Source of the DNA: Bacteroidales bacterium | GTDB taxonomy: Bacteria > Bacteroidota > Bacteroidia > Bacteroidales > UBA932 | Assembly: GCA_016286385.1 (NCBI GenBank) | Contig: JAEESO010000014.1 | Location: forward strand, 1 to 64,000 | Length of the DNA: 64,000 nt | Reading direction: 5' to 3' | Shown here: piece after piece, positions 26,261 to 34,026 of the stretch | Numbering within the stretch: position 1 is the first letter of the stretch | Layout of the letters: every line of letters begins with the position of its first letter | The notes under the pieces: model-generated | Databases searched by the model: none | Told to the model about the DNA's origin: nothing | Seen by the model: only the letters and a program-made list of their open reading frames with translations | Made by a program: the position numbers and the translations under genes

Positions 26261-26977
26261 ATGAAAAAAATCATCTTTGCAGCTGCAGCTGCTCTTATGA
26301 TGCTCATCGGCACCAAGGCAAACGCCCAGCTTTATTTTGGCGGTTCCGTAGCTTTCTCCACCACCACATGGAATGACGGTCAGAATCAGGCCAACTCCAT
26401 CACCAGCGGTACTTCCTTCAAGTTCATGCCTGAGGTTGGTTTCCGTATCAACGACCGTATGGCAGTTGGTGGCACCGTGGGTTACATGCACGGTCTTGCC
26501 GCTCTCGGTTCACTCAACCCTAACGACTACAAGGGCATGCTCCTTGCCGCAGCCGGTATGCGTGGCGACCAGCTTTCCGCTACCAATGCAAATGGTCAGA
26601 ACCTCGGCGGACAGAGGGTAGACGGTATCCGCTTTGCTCCTTATTTCCGTTTCTCCATCGTCAACTCCCGTCGTTTTGATCTGTTTGTAGACGGTGTTAT
26701 CGGCTATAGCTCCATCACCACCCAGAATCTTAATGCTCAGAACGCATGGGTAGAAGGTCCCAAGTATGGTCTCCTTGAGATTGGTGCACGTCCTGGCTTC
26801 CTTGTGAAGTTTGACGGCCACTTCTCAATCATGGCCCATATCGGCAGCCTGGGTTATCAGAACATCTCCAACACCCGTATCAACCCCGACAATTCAAGGA
26901 CCACTTCCAATATCGGCCGTTTTGGTCTTGACGTAGACTCCGCCAACATCATGCTTGGCTTCATCTTCAGCCTGTAA
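26261..26977 (+). CDS. outer-membrane beta-barrel (porin family) protein (238 aa)
   Basis: Signal peptide MKKIIFAAAAALMMLIGTKANAQ, then amphipathic strands (LYFGGSVAFSTTTW, FKFMPEVGFRINDRMAVGGTVGYMHG, FAPYFRFSIVNSRRFDLFVDGVIGY) and the end IMLGFIFSL, as in small OmpW/PorT-type barrels. It sits 36 nt after copy B of the lipoprotein pair and is followed by a strong terminator, so it likely closes that operon. Codons are more uniform (GGT, CTT, ATC) than in its neighbours, as in highly expressed genes. Confidence 0.82.
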   Translation: MKKIIFAAAAALMMLIGTKANAQLYFGGSVAFSTTTWNDGQNQANSITSGTSFKFMPEVGFRINDRMAVGGTVGYMHGLAALGSLNPNDYKGMLLAAAGMRGDQLSATNANGQNLGGQRVDGIRFAPYFRFSIVNSRRFDLFVDGVIGYSSITTQNLNAQNAWVEGPKYGLLEIGARPGFLVKFDGHFSIMAHIGSLGYQNISNTRINPDNSRTTSNIGRFGLDVDSANIMLGFIFSL

Positions 26978-27009
26978 TCTAATTAACAGATTCTTAGTTA
27001 ATTACGCAA

Positions 27010-27042
27010 AGTCGGGTGCACCTTGAGGTGCACCCGACTTTT
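27010..27042. terminator. strong bidirectional terminator
   Basis: A 13-bp stem AGTCGGGTGCACC (27010-27022) with loop TTGA pairs with GGTGCACCCGACT (27027-27039), followed by a T run. The preceding A run gives the mirror terminator for fabG on the minus strand. Confidence 0.85.
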
Positions 27043-27044
27043 GT

Positions 27045-27069
27045 TAAACGCCTCAGTGTCAGCGCTTTG
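27045..27069. repeat. short dispersed repeat, partial copy of the 7.9-kb element
   Basis: AAACGCCTCAGTGTCAGCGC here matches AAACGCCAGAGTGTCAGCAGC inside the structured element at 7894-7914 with few changes. It lies directly after the fabG stop codon, next to the terminator. Confidence 0.45.
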
Positions 27070-27070
27070 C

Positions 27071-27817
27071 TTAGCAGTACATTCCGCCGTTTACGGCAAT
27101 GACCTGACCGGTGACATAGGAGGAGAGATCGGAGGCCAGATACAGGGCGGTGTTGGCTATCTCTTCCACGGTTGCGCCGCGTTTGAGGGGGATAAGCTTG
27201 ATGAATTCATCCTTTACTGCCTGGGGCAGGACCTCCGTCATCTCCGTGATGACATAGCCGGGAGCAATGGCGTTTGCGCGTACGCCGCGGGGCCCCATCT
27301 CCTTTGCAACGGACTTTGCCATGGCAATGAGGCCGGCTTTTGAGGCCGAATAATTCACCTGGCCGGGATTGCCGGTCTGGCCGGCGATGGATGCCATATT
27401 GATGATGCTTCCGCCCTTCTGGCGTGCCATGATGGGCACAACGGCATGAAGGAAATTGAAGGCGCTCTTCATATTCACATCTATGACGGCGTCCCACTGG
27501 GCCTCACTCATACGCATCACAAGGCCGTCTTTGGTGATTCCAGCGTTGTTTACAAGGATATCCACGCGGCCGAATTCCTTCTCTATCTCTGCCACAACCT
27601 CCTGCGTGGCCTCGAAATCGGCCGCATTTGAGGCGTAGGCCTTGACCTTTACGCCAAGTGATTCAAGTTCTTTTACGGTTTCCTCCGCGGCCTCGTTGAT
27701 GACAAGGTCCGTGAATGCTATACTAGCCCCTTCAGAGGCGAATTTGAGGGCAATGGCCTTGCCAATGCCGCGTGCGGCGCCCGTTACCAGGGCAACTTTT
27801 CCGTTTAACAGTCCCAT
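27071..27817 (-). CDS. fabG: 3-oxoacyl-[acyl-carrier-protein] reductase
   Basis: A short-chain dehydrogenase of 248 residues that reduces 3-oxoacyl-ACP with NADPH in fatty acid elongation. The nucleotide loop GAARGIGKA (from Gly13), NNAG near 90, and the catalytic Ser143, Tyr156 and Lys160 (MASIAGQTGNPGQVNYSASK) are all present, as is the end YVTGQVIAVNGGMYC typical of FabG. It stands alone on the minus strand, with acpP elsewhere in the window. The ATG at 27817 gives the normal N terminus. Another SDR activity cannot be excluded, but similarity to FabG is very strong. Confidence 0.92.
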   Translation of the reverse strand: MGLLNGKVALVTGAARGIGKAIALKFASEGASIAFTDLVINEAAEETVKELESLGVKVKAYASNAADFEATQEVVAEIEKEFGRVDILVNNAGITKDGLVMRMSEAQWDAVIDVNMKSAFNFLHAVVPIMARQKGGSIINMASIAGQTGNPGQVNYSASKAGLIAMAKSVAKEMGPRGVRANAIAPGYVITEMTEVLPQAVKDEFIKLIPLKRGATVEEIANTALYLASDLSSYVTGQVIAVNGGMYC

Positions 27818-27826
27818 AGTACTCTT

Positions 27827-27853
27827 GTCATTCCCGGCACAGACCGGGAATCT
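27827..27853. repeat. REP-like palindrome, copy 2
   Basis: On the minus strand it reads AGATTCCCGG, a short loop, CCGGGAATGAC. It has an 8-9 bp stem and lies between fabG and nhaA. It is nearly identical to copy 3 at 47873. Confidence 0.65.
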
Positions 27854-27856
27854 CTA

Positions 27857-29281
27857 TTATTTATGTTTTTTACCTTTTTCTATGGCCGATACAACCGTGA
27901 TGGCCAGTGAACCCAGTACGCCTGCGGCAAGCGATCCAAGGAGCACGGCAATCTTGCCGGCGTCCCTCAGATGCTGGGTAAGTTCCGGGGTGATATTGGC
28001 CCCGCCAAAAGACAGGGTGTCCACAAAGATGGACATTGTAAATCCTATACCGCCAAGGCAGGCTACGGCAAAAAGCATGGGCCAGGATGCCTTGGAAGGC
28101 ATTGCGCCAACCTTGAATTTGATTGCAAGCCATGAGGCAAGGGTTATGCCGATAGGTTTTCCAAGCAGCAGTCCCAGGAATATTCCAAGGCCCACTCCGC
28201 CAAGGGCGGGGTTCCACTGGAACACGTTGAAGTAGGAGATGTCCGTTATTTCAACACCGGCATTTGCAAGGGCGAAGACCGGCATAATGAAGAAATTCAC
28301 GACCGGATTAAGCCTGTGCTCAAGCCTGTAGGACGGGGGTATGGTTCTCTTGGTGAGGCCGCTGAGGTGCCTGAGGTAGTACCTCTGGGGGCCGTTGGGG
28401 AAGGATTCGGATGTGTGTACTTCCTCGCTTTCCACAAGGCCTTCGTAGAGGATCTTTGCCCTGCGGTGGAATTTTGCCTTGTTGTAGCGTGCGTCCATGG
28501 GGATGAGGAGGGCAATCACAACACCGGTCATGGTGGCGTGGATGCCGCTGTAGTAGAACAGGAACCACACTATGATTGCGGGCACAATGTAGTAGGCGAT
28601 GCGCTTTTCTCCAAGTTTCTTCTCAAGGAACACGAAGAGGATGACAACCAGGGCAATGAACAGCAAAGGAAGATTGATATGCCCTCCGTAGAAGAAGGCC
28701 ACCACAAGTATGGCTATGAGGTCATCGGCAATGGCAAGTGCCGTGAGGAACACCTTCAGTGATACCGGGACCTTGTCTCCAAGGATGGACAGAATGCCGA
28801 TAGCAAAGGCGATATCTGTTGCCGTAGGGATGCCCCAGCCGGAAGCGGCGGCTGTGCCGTGGTTCACAATGGCGTAAATGGTTGCAGGTACAATTACTCC
28901 GCCAAAAGCCGCAATCACGGGGAGGATGGCTTTCTTGAAGGAGGAAAGTTCCCCGCACACAACCTCGCGCTTGATTTCAAGGCCCACGGTGAAGAAGAAG
29001 ATCACCATGAGGATGTCGTTGATGAACTTCTCCATGGTCATTCCGTGCGGGAAGTACCAGTCCAGAAGGCCGTCCGGGGACGCCACATGGATGGTAAGCT
29101 CCGTGTGCAGGAATCCGTGGTACAGGTGTTTTGTGAAAGGGAGATTTGCCAGGAGCATTGCAATCACCACGCATCCAAGCAGGATAACGCCGTTTGCCCA
29201 GGGCTGTTTTCTGAAGCTTTCCTGTGAAATCTTGAAGTTACGGACTTCTTTGTTCCACCAGTGAATAGGAATTAGTGCCAT
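27857..29281 (-). CDS. nhaA: Na+/H+ antiporter NhaA
   Basis: An inner-membrane antiporter that expels sodium in exchange for protons. It has about eleven to twelve membrane helices, the twin aspartates in ALAIADDLIAILVVAFFYG that bind the ion, the GWGIPTATDIAFAIGIL motif and PMDARYNKAKFHRRAK between helices. At 474 residues it is longer than the E. coli protein (388), owing to an inserted hydrophilic segment (SEEVHTSESFPNGPQRYYLRHL) common in Bacteroidetes forms. Its ATG overlaps the stop codon of ahcY by 1 nt, so the two form an operon. Confidence 0.94.
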   Translation of the reverse strand: MALIPIHWWNKEVRNFKISQESFRKQPWANGVILLGCVVIAMLLANLPFTKHLYHGFLHTELTIHVASPDGLLDWYFPHGMTMEKFINDILMVIFFFTVGLEIKREVVCGELSSFKKAILPVIAAFGGVIVPATIYAIVNHGTAAASGWGIPTATDIAFAIGILSILGDKVPVSLKVFLTALAIADDLIAILVVAFFYGGHINLPLLFIALVVILFVFLEKKLGEKRIAYYIVPAIIVWFLFYYSGIHATMTGVVIALLIPMDARYNKAKFHRRAKILYEGLVESEEVHTSESFPNGPQRYYLRHLSGLTKRTIPPSYRLEHRLNPVVNFFIMPVFALANAGVEITDISYFNVFQWNPALGGVGLGIFLGLLLGKPIGITLASWLAIKFKVGAMPSKASWPMLFAVACLGGIGFTMSIFVDTLSFGGANITPELTQHLRDAGKIAVLLGSLAAGVLGSLAITVVSAIEKGKKHK

Positions 29282-30516
29282 TATCCAAACAGATATTTAT
29301 GCTGATTTTCTGTCAGAGTGTCAATCTCGATGCCCCAGTCGGAGAGTTTCCGGCGTGCTACGTCCTGGTCCACTTCCCTGGGGACAAGGTTAAGCTTGCT
29401 GGTGAGGCGGCCCTTGTTATCGGCCAGATATTTTGCGCTCAGAGCCTGGATTGCAAATGACATATCCATGATCTCTGCGGGGTGTCCGTCTCCGGCGGCA
29501 AGGTTCACCAATCGGCCTTCTGCAATGATGTAGATGCGTTTTCCGTTCTCAAGGGTATAGGCCTCTATGTTGGCCCTTGCGGGGGCGTGGCTTACGGACA
29601 TGGCGCGGAGCTTTGCCACGGCAACCTCCACGTCAAAGTGCCCGGCGTTGCAGCAGATGGCACCGTCCTTCATTCGCAGGAATTCTTCCGGGCCGATAAC
29701 ATCCTCGCAGCCCGTAACAGTGATAAAGATGTCGCCAAGGGGAGCAGCCTCCCTCATGGGCATTACCTTGAAGCCGTCCATCACGGCCTCCATGGCCTTG
29801 ATGGGGTCAATTTCCGTGACGATGACGCTGGCGCCCTGGCCTTTGGCGCGCATGGCAACGCCCTTGCCGCACCAGCCGTAACCGGCCACAACCACGTTCT
29901 TTCCGGCCACAATCAGGTTGGTGGTGCGGTTGATGCCGTCCCATACGCTCTGGCCGGTGCCGTAGCGGTTGTCAAAGAGGTGCTTGCAGTCTGCGTCGTT
30001 GACCAGCATCATGGGGAACCGGAGTTTTCCGGCAGCGTCCATTGCCTTCAGGCGCAGGATGCCGGTGGTTGTTTCCTCGCAGCCGCCAATGACCCCGGGG
30101 ATCAGTTCCGGAAACTCGTTGTGAATGGTGGTCACAAGGTCTCCGCCGTCGTCAATTATGATATTGGGGCCGGCCGATAAGACCTTGCGGATATCTTCAA
30201 AGTACTCCGTCTCATTGCAGCCGTGGATGGCGAAGACATTGAGGCCTTCGTGAACCAGCGCTGCCGCTACGTCGTCCTGGGTGCTCAGGGGGTTGGAGCC
30301 GGTGATATACATATCGGCCCCACCTGCCGCCAGAACCTCGCAAAGATGCGCAGTCTTGGCCTCCAGGTGCACGCTGAGGGCTACTTTAAGGCCCTTGAAG
30401 GGCAGTGTCTTACGGAAATCCTTCTCAATTCCGTCCAGAAGGGGCATGTGGGAGCGTACCCAGCTGAGCTTGAGTTCTCCGCTTTCCCACAGGTTTATGT
30501 CTCTGATGTGGCTCAT
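29281..30516 (-). CDS. ahcY: S-adenosylhomocysteine hydrolase family, short (archaeal/thermophile-like) form
   Basis: The NAD-binding GYGWCGKG motif, HLEAKTAHLCEVLAAGGA, GCEETTTGILRL and the C-terminal LAAGDGHPAEIMDMSFAIQALSAKYL place it in the adenosylhomocysteinase family, which recycles S-adenosylhomocysteine after methylation. It has 411 residues and NDADCKHLFDNRYGTGQS at the substrate region, the form known from archaea and Thermotoga, rather than the longer bacterial/eukaryotic form with an extra insertion. Archaeal relatives may prefer S-inosylhomocysteine, so the exact substrate is open. Coupled to nhaA by a 1-nt overlap; the start is the ATG at 30516. Confidence 0.93.
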   Translation of the reverse strand: MSHIRDINLWESGELKLSWVRSHMPLLDGIEKDFRKTLPFKGLKVALSVHLEAKTAHLCEVLAAGGADMYITGSNPLSTQDDVAAALVHEGLNVFAIHGCNETEYFEDIRKVLSAGPNIIIDDGGDLVTTIHNEFPELIPGVIGGCEETTTGILRLKAMDAAGKLRFPMMLVNDADCKHLFDNRYGTGQSVWDGINRTTNLIVAGKNVVVAGYGWCGKGVAMRAKGQGASVIVTEIDPIKAMEAVMDGFKVMPMREAAPLGDIFITVTGCEDVIGPEEFLRMKDGAICCNAGHFDVEVAVAKLRAMSVSHAPARANIEAYTLENGKRIYIIAEGRLVNLAAGDGHPAEIMDMSFAIQALSAKYLADNKGRLTSKLNLVPREVDQDVARRKLSDWGIEIDTLTENQHKYLFG

Positions 30517-30523
30517 AAGACTG

Positions 30524-30531
30524 CAAAGTTA
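30524..30531 (-). promoter_or_regulatory. ahcY -7 promoter element
   Basis: Reads TAACTTTG on the minus strand, 7 nt before the ahcY ATG. It stands almost back to back with the rsmE -7 box, so the two promoters overlap. Confidence 0.6.
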
Positions 30532-30544
30532 CTAAAAAACTTGC

Positions 30545-30552
30545 TAACTTTG
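30545..30552 (+). promoter_or_regulatory. rsmE -7 promoter element
   Basis: TAACTTTG, 5 nt before the rsmE ATG, which predicts a leaderless mRNA. No TTTG lies at -33. Confidence 0.6.
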
Positions 30553-30557
30553 CGAAG

Positions 30558-31277
30558 ATGGAACTGTTTTACACATATCAAATCAGTGACGGAATCTGTT
30601 TTTTGGATCAGGAAGAGAGCGTTCACTGTGTAAAGGTTCTTCGGCACAGGGCCGGAGACCAGATAGATGTCATTGACGGCATAGGCACTCTTTATCACTG
30701 CCGCCTGCTTGATGCTGGCCCCAAAGGAGCGCAGGCCGCCATACTTTCCGAAGTTCGGGGATGGGGCTCTCATCCTTACAATCTTACCATAGGCTGCTGT
30801 CCCACAAAGAACAATGAACGCTTTGAGTGGTTCGTGGAAAAGGCCACGGAGATAGGTGTGGACCGTATTGTCCCGCTCATAGGGGAGCGTTCTGAGCGAA
30901 AAGTCTACAAGACAGACCGTGCAAGGCGCATCGCTTTATCGGCCACAAAACAGTCTCTCAAAGCCGTTGTCCCGGAAATAGCAGAGCCCGTGAGCGTTAC
31001 TTCTTTCGTCGGTCAGGACGCGGCCTCCCTCCGCCTTATCGCATACTGCTTTGAAGATGGCTCTCATCCGCGTAGGAGCATCAAAGAAGCGTTGCAGGGC
31101 TTTGACGGGAAAGACGTTACGGTTCTTATCGGCCCGGAAGGAGATTTTTCTCAGGAAGAAGCCTCATTGGCTCTTGAGGCCGGATACATTCCCGTCCATC
31201 TTGGCCCATCACGGTTAAGGACGGAAACCGCCGCAGTCATTTCTGCCGCGGCGGTCTACCTTCATTTTATGGATTAA
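30558..31277 (+). CDS. rsmE: 16S rRNA (uracil-1498-N3)-methyltransferase RsmE
   Basis: A SPOUT-family methyltransferase that modifies U1498 of 16S rRNA using S-adenosylmethionine. The trefoil-knot motifs are visible: VLIGPEGDFSQEEASLA and HLGPSRLRTETAAV near the C terminus, with TKNNERFEWFVEKATEIGVDRIVPLIGERSERK in the middle and a PUA-like N-terminal domain. The 239 residues are normal. It is divergent from ahcY, which recycles the product of such methylations, and its stop overlaps a convergent gene by 4 nt. Confidence 0.94.
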   Translation: MELFYTYQISDGICFLDQEESVHCVKVLRHRAGDQIDVIDGIGTLYHCRLLDAGPKGAQAAILSEVRGWGSHPYNLTIGCCPTKNNERFEWFVEKATEIGVDRIVPLIGERSERKVYKTDRARRIALSATKQSLKAVVPEIAEPVSVTSFVGQDAASLRLIAYCFEDGSHPRRSIKEALQGFDGKDVTVLIGPEGDFSQEEASLALEAGYIPVHLGPSRLRTETAAVISAAAVYLHFMD

Positions 31278-31771
31278 ATATCCGGGTGGAGTTTCTTGGA
31301 GACTTTCAGGGAGTAGCGGAGAGATTTGATGTTACCCTTTGTGAGAGTAGCCTCTCCAATGCTGAGGTGCTTTCCAAGGCAGCCCCTGTGGAGGGTGCAG
31401 AGAACCTTGGTGCCGTCAATAGAGGTGAATTCCTTCTGCTCACCGTCTTCCTCCGTGAACATCTCAAGGAGTTCTTCAAGGTTTTCCAGGGCATCCTCAT
31501 AGGTTTCCCCAAACAGCAGCACCGTGCCGTTTGAAGAGCTGAAGGTGGTGGTGGAATTCAGGATCTCCGCCTCAAAAGCGTATTCCACACGGCTCACGCT
31601 GAGGTAGTAAGCGGGGTTGCCTTCATTGTCCTTTACCTTGTAGATGTAAAGGTTGTTGTCGTTCTGCTCCACGCTGGCAACCTCCAGGCTGCTCCCCGGC
31701 TTGACATCACGCTGGGCATAAGAAATAACGGTCATACACGCAAGTACAACCGCTAAAATGAGTTTTTTCAT
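31274..31771 (-). CDS. secreted protein of unknown function (165 aa)
   Basis: A signal peptide MKKLILAVVLACMTVISYAQ is followed by a strand-rich acidic domain with no family I recognise (NNLYIYKVKDNEGNPAYYLSVSRVEYAFEAEIL, then ALENLEELLEMFTEEDGE and IDGTKVLCTLHRGCLGKHLSIGEATLTKGNI). Two cysteines could form a periplasmic disulfide. It lies 9 nt after the small membrane gene and is probably co-transcribed with it. Its stop overlaps rsmE by 4 nt in antisense. Confidence 0.72.
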   Translation of the reverse strand: MKKLILAVVLACMTVISYAQRDVKPGSSLEVASVEQNDNNLYIYKVKDNEGNPAYYLSVSRVEYAFEAEILNSTTTFSSSNGTVLLFGETYEDALENLEELLEMFTEEDGEQKEFTSIDGTKVLCTLHRGCLGKHLSIGEATLTKGNIKSLRYSLKVSKKLHPDI

Positions 31772-31780
31772 AGAGTTATC

Positions 31781-31969
31781 TTACTTGAACCACTCTACGA
31801 TATGGTCCTTTGCGTAGAGATAGTAAACCAGAAGACCTACCCAGCTGGTGATAAGCACAAGCACGCAGCAGATGATCTTTCCAACAAGGGAGATGGGCTT
31901 CTTGAGGATGTCAAGAACCGCAAGGATGGCCAGTACCAGACCGGCGATGTAAAGGATTGTTCCAAGCAT
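31781..31969 (-). CDS. small two-helix membrane protein, PLDc_N-like (62 aa)
   Basis: Two hydrophobic helices (TILYIAGLVLAILAVLDIL and VGKIICCVLVLITSWVGLLVYYLYAKD) fill the protein. The pattern xxDILKKPxxxxxKIxxxxxxLxxxxVGLLVYYLY matches the PLDc_N domain, the two-helix hairpin found in front of some phospholipase D enzymes and as free-standing small proteins in Bacteroidetes. Its role is unknown. It is the first gene of a two-gene unit; a TATATTTG -7 box (minus strand, 32000-32007) precedes it. Confidence 0.7.
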   Translation of the reverse strand: MLGTILYIAGLVLAILAVLDILKKPISLVGKIICCVLVLITSWVGLLVYYLYAKDHIVEWFK

Positions 31970-31999
31970 AACTATTAGATTTTAAAATGTTTTCCTATG

Positions 32000-32007
32000 C
32001 AAATATA
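32000..32007 (-). promoter_or_regulatory. -7 promoter element before the small membrane gene
   Basis: Reads TATATTTG on the minus strand, about 30 nt before the ATG at 31969. A TAATTTTG lies just upstream of it, so a second overlapping start is possible. Confidence 0.45.
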
Positions 32008-32013
32008 GCAAAA

Positions 32014-34020
32014 TTAGTGCAAATCCAGTTCACTGAGGACATATTCCTGGCGTGCATAGTGCTTCAGGATCCAGAGGACATAGCGGATGTCTACGCAAAC
32101 GCACATATTGTAGCCGGGAACGGACTCAAAGTTGGAGGCCAGGGACTCCTTGTTGCCGTCAAAGGCAAGGCCGATCAGCTCCCCGCGCGCATTGAGAACA
32201 GGAGAACCGGAGTTTCCGCCCGTTATGTCGTTGTCCGTGAGGAAGTTCACGGGGAAATCCAGGGGAGGAAGGGCGTCACGGAAAGCATCCGGATAGTGGA
32301 AGTCATAGGCCGATTCTGAGTATTTCTCCCTTAACCCCGCCGCTGTGCTTTGCCAGTGGGTATACACACCGTCCCGGGGGCGCATGGAGCACACCCTGCC
32401 ATAGGTAAGCCTCATTGTGGAATTGGCATCAGGGTACTGCGGCACTCCAAGGCTCTGGAGGTAGCGGTAACGTGCATGGACGTAGTCCCTATGCAGCTGC
32501 ATGGGATCCCCCGCATGCTGCTCCCTCCCGTTGAAAATGTTCATGTTGATGTCTTTCACATAGCGGAAAAGAGGGTCATCGGCTATATTGCCGTCAAAAG
32601 CCTCCACGATTACTGAATCCGGCACGCTGCCAAAATCCTTCAGGAAAGAGCCCTCCCATATCCATGCCGCCATGGCCTTGTAATCCTGCCCAAAACGCTC
32701 AAGCAAGTCCTTGTGGAAAGGAGGAAGGAGTTCCGGGTCAATGCCCCCGAAGAGTTCCTTCACGGATGCCTCCAGGAGTTCACGCTCCACCCTGGGGTCT
32801 GTCTCGGCAAGCCCCCGGGCAAGAAAACGTTTCTGCTGGGAAAGGTCCTTGGAGGCGCTCCCAATGCGCATGAGCGTACGGGAAATGATGAGCCCGCGGA
32901 TGATGGCCTCGCGGAAATACAGCTTCTGCTTCTCTATGGAAGATGTGGCCGATACCTCCTCCTGAAGCCGTCTCAGAAGATCCTGGTCAGGCATTCCGGC
33001 CTCAAAGGCGCGGCGCTTTTCAATGACGCCAAAACGCCTCACGCAGTCAAGTTCCCCTTCCTGGAGCTCTGCAACATTTGAAAGGGAGAAGAAGTTGTCG
33101 GAGTACTTGAATCGCACCGCAGGGTCCTTGTCCATCCACTTACGGATAATCTCCATCTGGGCGGCTCTGATTCGGTTAACTTCCGGCCTTTCCACAGAAA
33201 TCATCTGTTCCAGTTCCGCGGCCGATATATACCTCTGCGTGCGGCCCGGATATCCCATGATCATGGCGTAGGAGCCTTCCTTGTAGCCTTTTGTGCTTAT
33301 CTTGAGGTGACGGCGGGGGTGCAGGGGCTCACCGCCGTCGTAGATGCGGTACAGCGCGAAATCGGCCTTATGCTGAGGCCATTCCCAGTTGTCTTCATCC
33401 CCTCCGAATGCCGCAACCTGCACGGGCGGGGCGCCCACAAGGCGGATGTCCGTGTACTTGGAGTAGAGGCACATGTAGTACTTCTCCCCGGCCCACATGC
33501 CCTGCAGACCTGCCTCCAGGCCGGTTTCGTCCTTGTACTTCTTTTCAAGGATGGAACTCAGCCTGCGGCTTCCGGCGGGCTTCCCGGCGGCTTCAAGTTC
33601 CGCTTTAAGCGCCGCCACCTCATCAGTTACGTCAAGTACGCGGCGAAGGAAGAAGAACTCCAGACCTGGAACGGGGATTTCATCGGCCCTGGAGAGTGCA
33701 AAGAAGCCTTTTTCCAGCAGGTTGTTCTCCGGAGTGGAGAGCCTTGATACGTCTGAGTAGGCGCAGTGGTGGTTGGTGATAAGGAGGCCGTCGTCGGAAA
33801 TCATACTGCCGGAGCAGTAGAAGCCAAGTGACACGATGGCGTCGGAGAGGCCGCCTGCTTCCTCGTTGTAGATTTCGCGGGCGCCAAGCTTGCAGCCGCG
33901 GGCCTTCATGTTCTTCTCCAGGGCCCTGTCCAGGCACTGGACCAGCCACATACCCTCATCGGCCCGCGCACCCGGAAGGATGCACAGGCCGAGGGCAATG
34001 GCTATGAGCCACTTACGCAT
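32014..34020 (-). CDS. S46 family dipeptidyl-peptidase, DPP7-type by its specificity residue
   Basis: It removes dipeptides from the N termini of peptides in the periplasm, feeding asaccharolytic or protein-using growth. The signal peptide ends PGARA. Catalytic residues: His85 in ITNHHCAYSD and Ser604 in TGGNSGSPV. The residue 18 positions after the serine (Gly622, in LAFDGNKES) is Gly as in DPP7, which prefers hydrophobic P1 residues, and not Arg as in DPP11, which prefers Asp/Glu. At 668 residues it is slightly shorter than the 700-720 of the Porphyromonas enzymes. It is the last gene of a five-gene operon headed by a TonB receptor. Confidence 0.9.
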   Translation of the reverse strand: MRKWLIAIALGLCILPGARADEGMWLVQCLDRALEKNMKARGCKLGAREIYNEEAGGLSDAIVSLGFYCSGSMISDDGLLITNHHCAYSDVSRLSTPENNLLEKGFFALSRADEIPVPGLEFFFLRRVLDVTDEVAALKAELEAAGKPAGSRRLSSILEKKYKDETGLEAGLQGMWAGEKYYMCLYSKYTDIRLVGAPPVQVAAFGGDEDNWEWPQHKADFALYRIYDGGEPLHPRRHLKISTKGYKEGSYAMIMGYPGRTQRYISAAELEQMISVERPEVNRIRAAQMEIIRKWMDKDPAVRFKYSDNFFSLSNVAELQEGELDCVRRFGVIEKRRAFEAGMPDQDLLRRLQEEVSATSSIEKQKLYFREAIIRGLIISRTLMRIGSASKDLSQQKRFLARGLAETDPRVERELLEASVKELFGGIDPELLPPFHKDLLERFGQDYKAMAAWIWEGSFLKDFGSVPDSVIVEAFDGNIADDPLFRYVKDINMNIFNGREQHAGDPMQLHRDYVHARYRYLQSLGVPQYPDANSTMRLTYGRVCSMRPRDGVYTHWQSTAAGLREKYSESAYDFHYPDAFRDALPPLDFPVNFLTDNDITGGNSGSPVLNARGELIGLAFDGNKESLASNFESVPGYNMCVCVDIRYVLWILKHYARQEYVLSELDLH

Positions 34021-34026
34021 GGCTTT

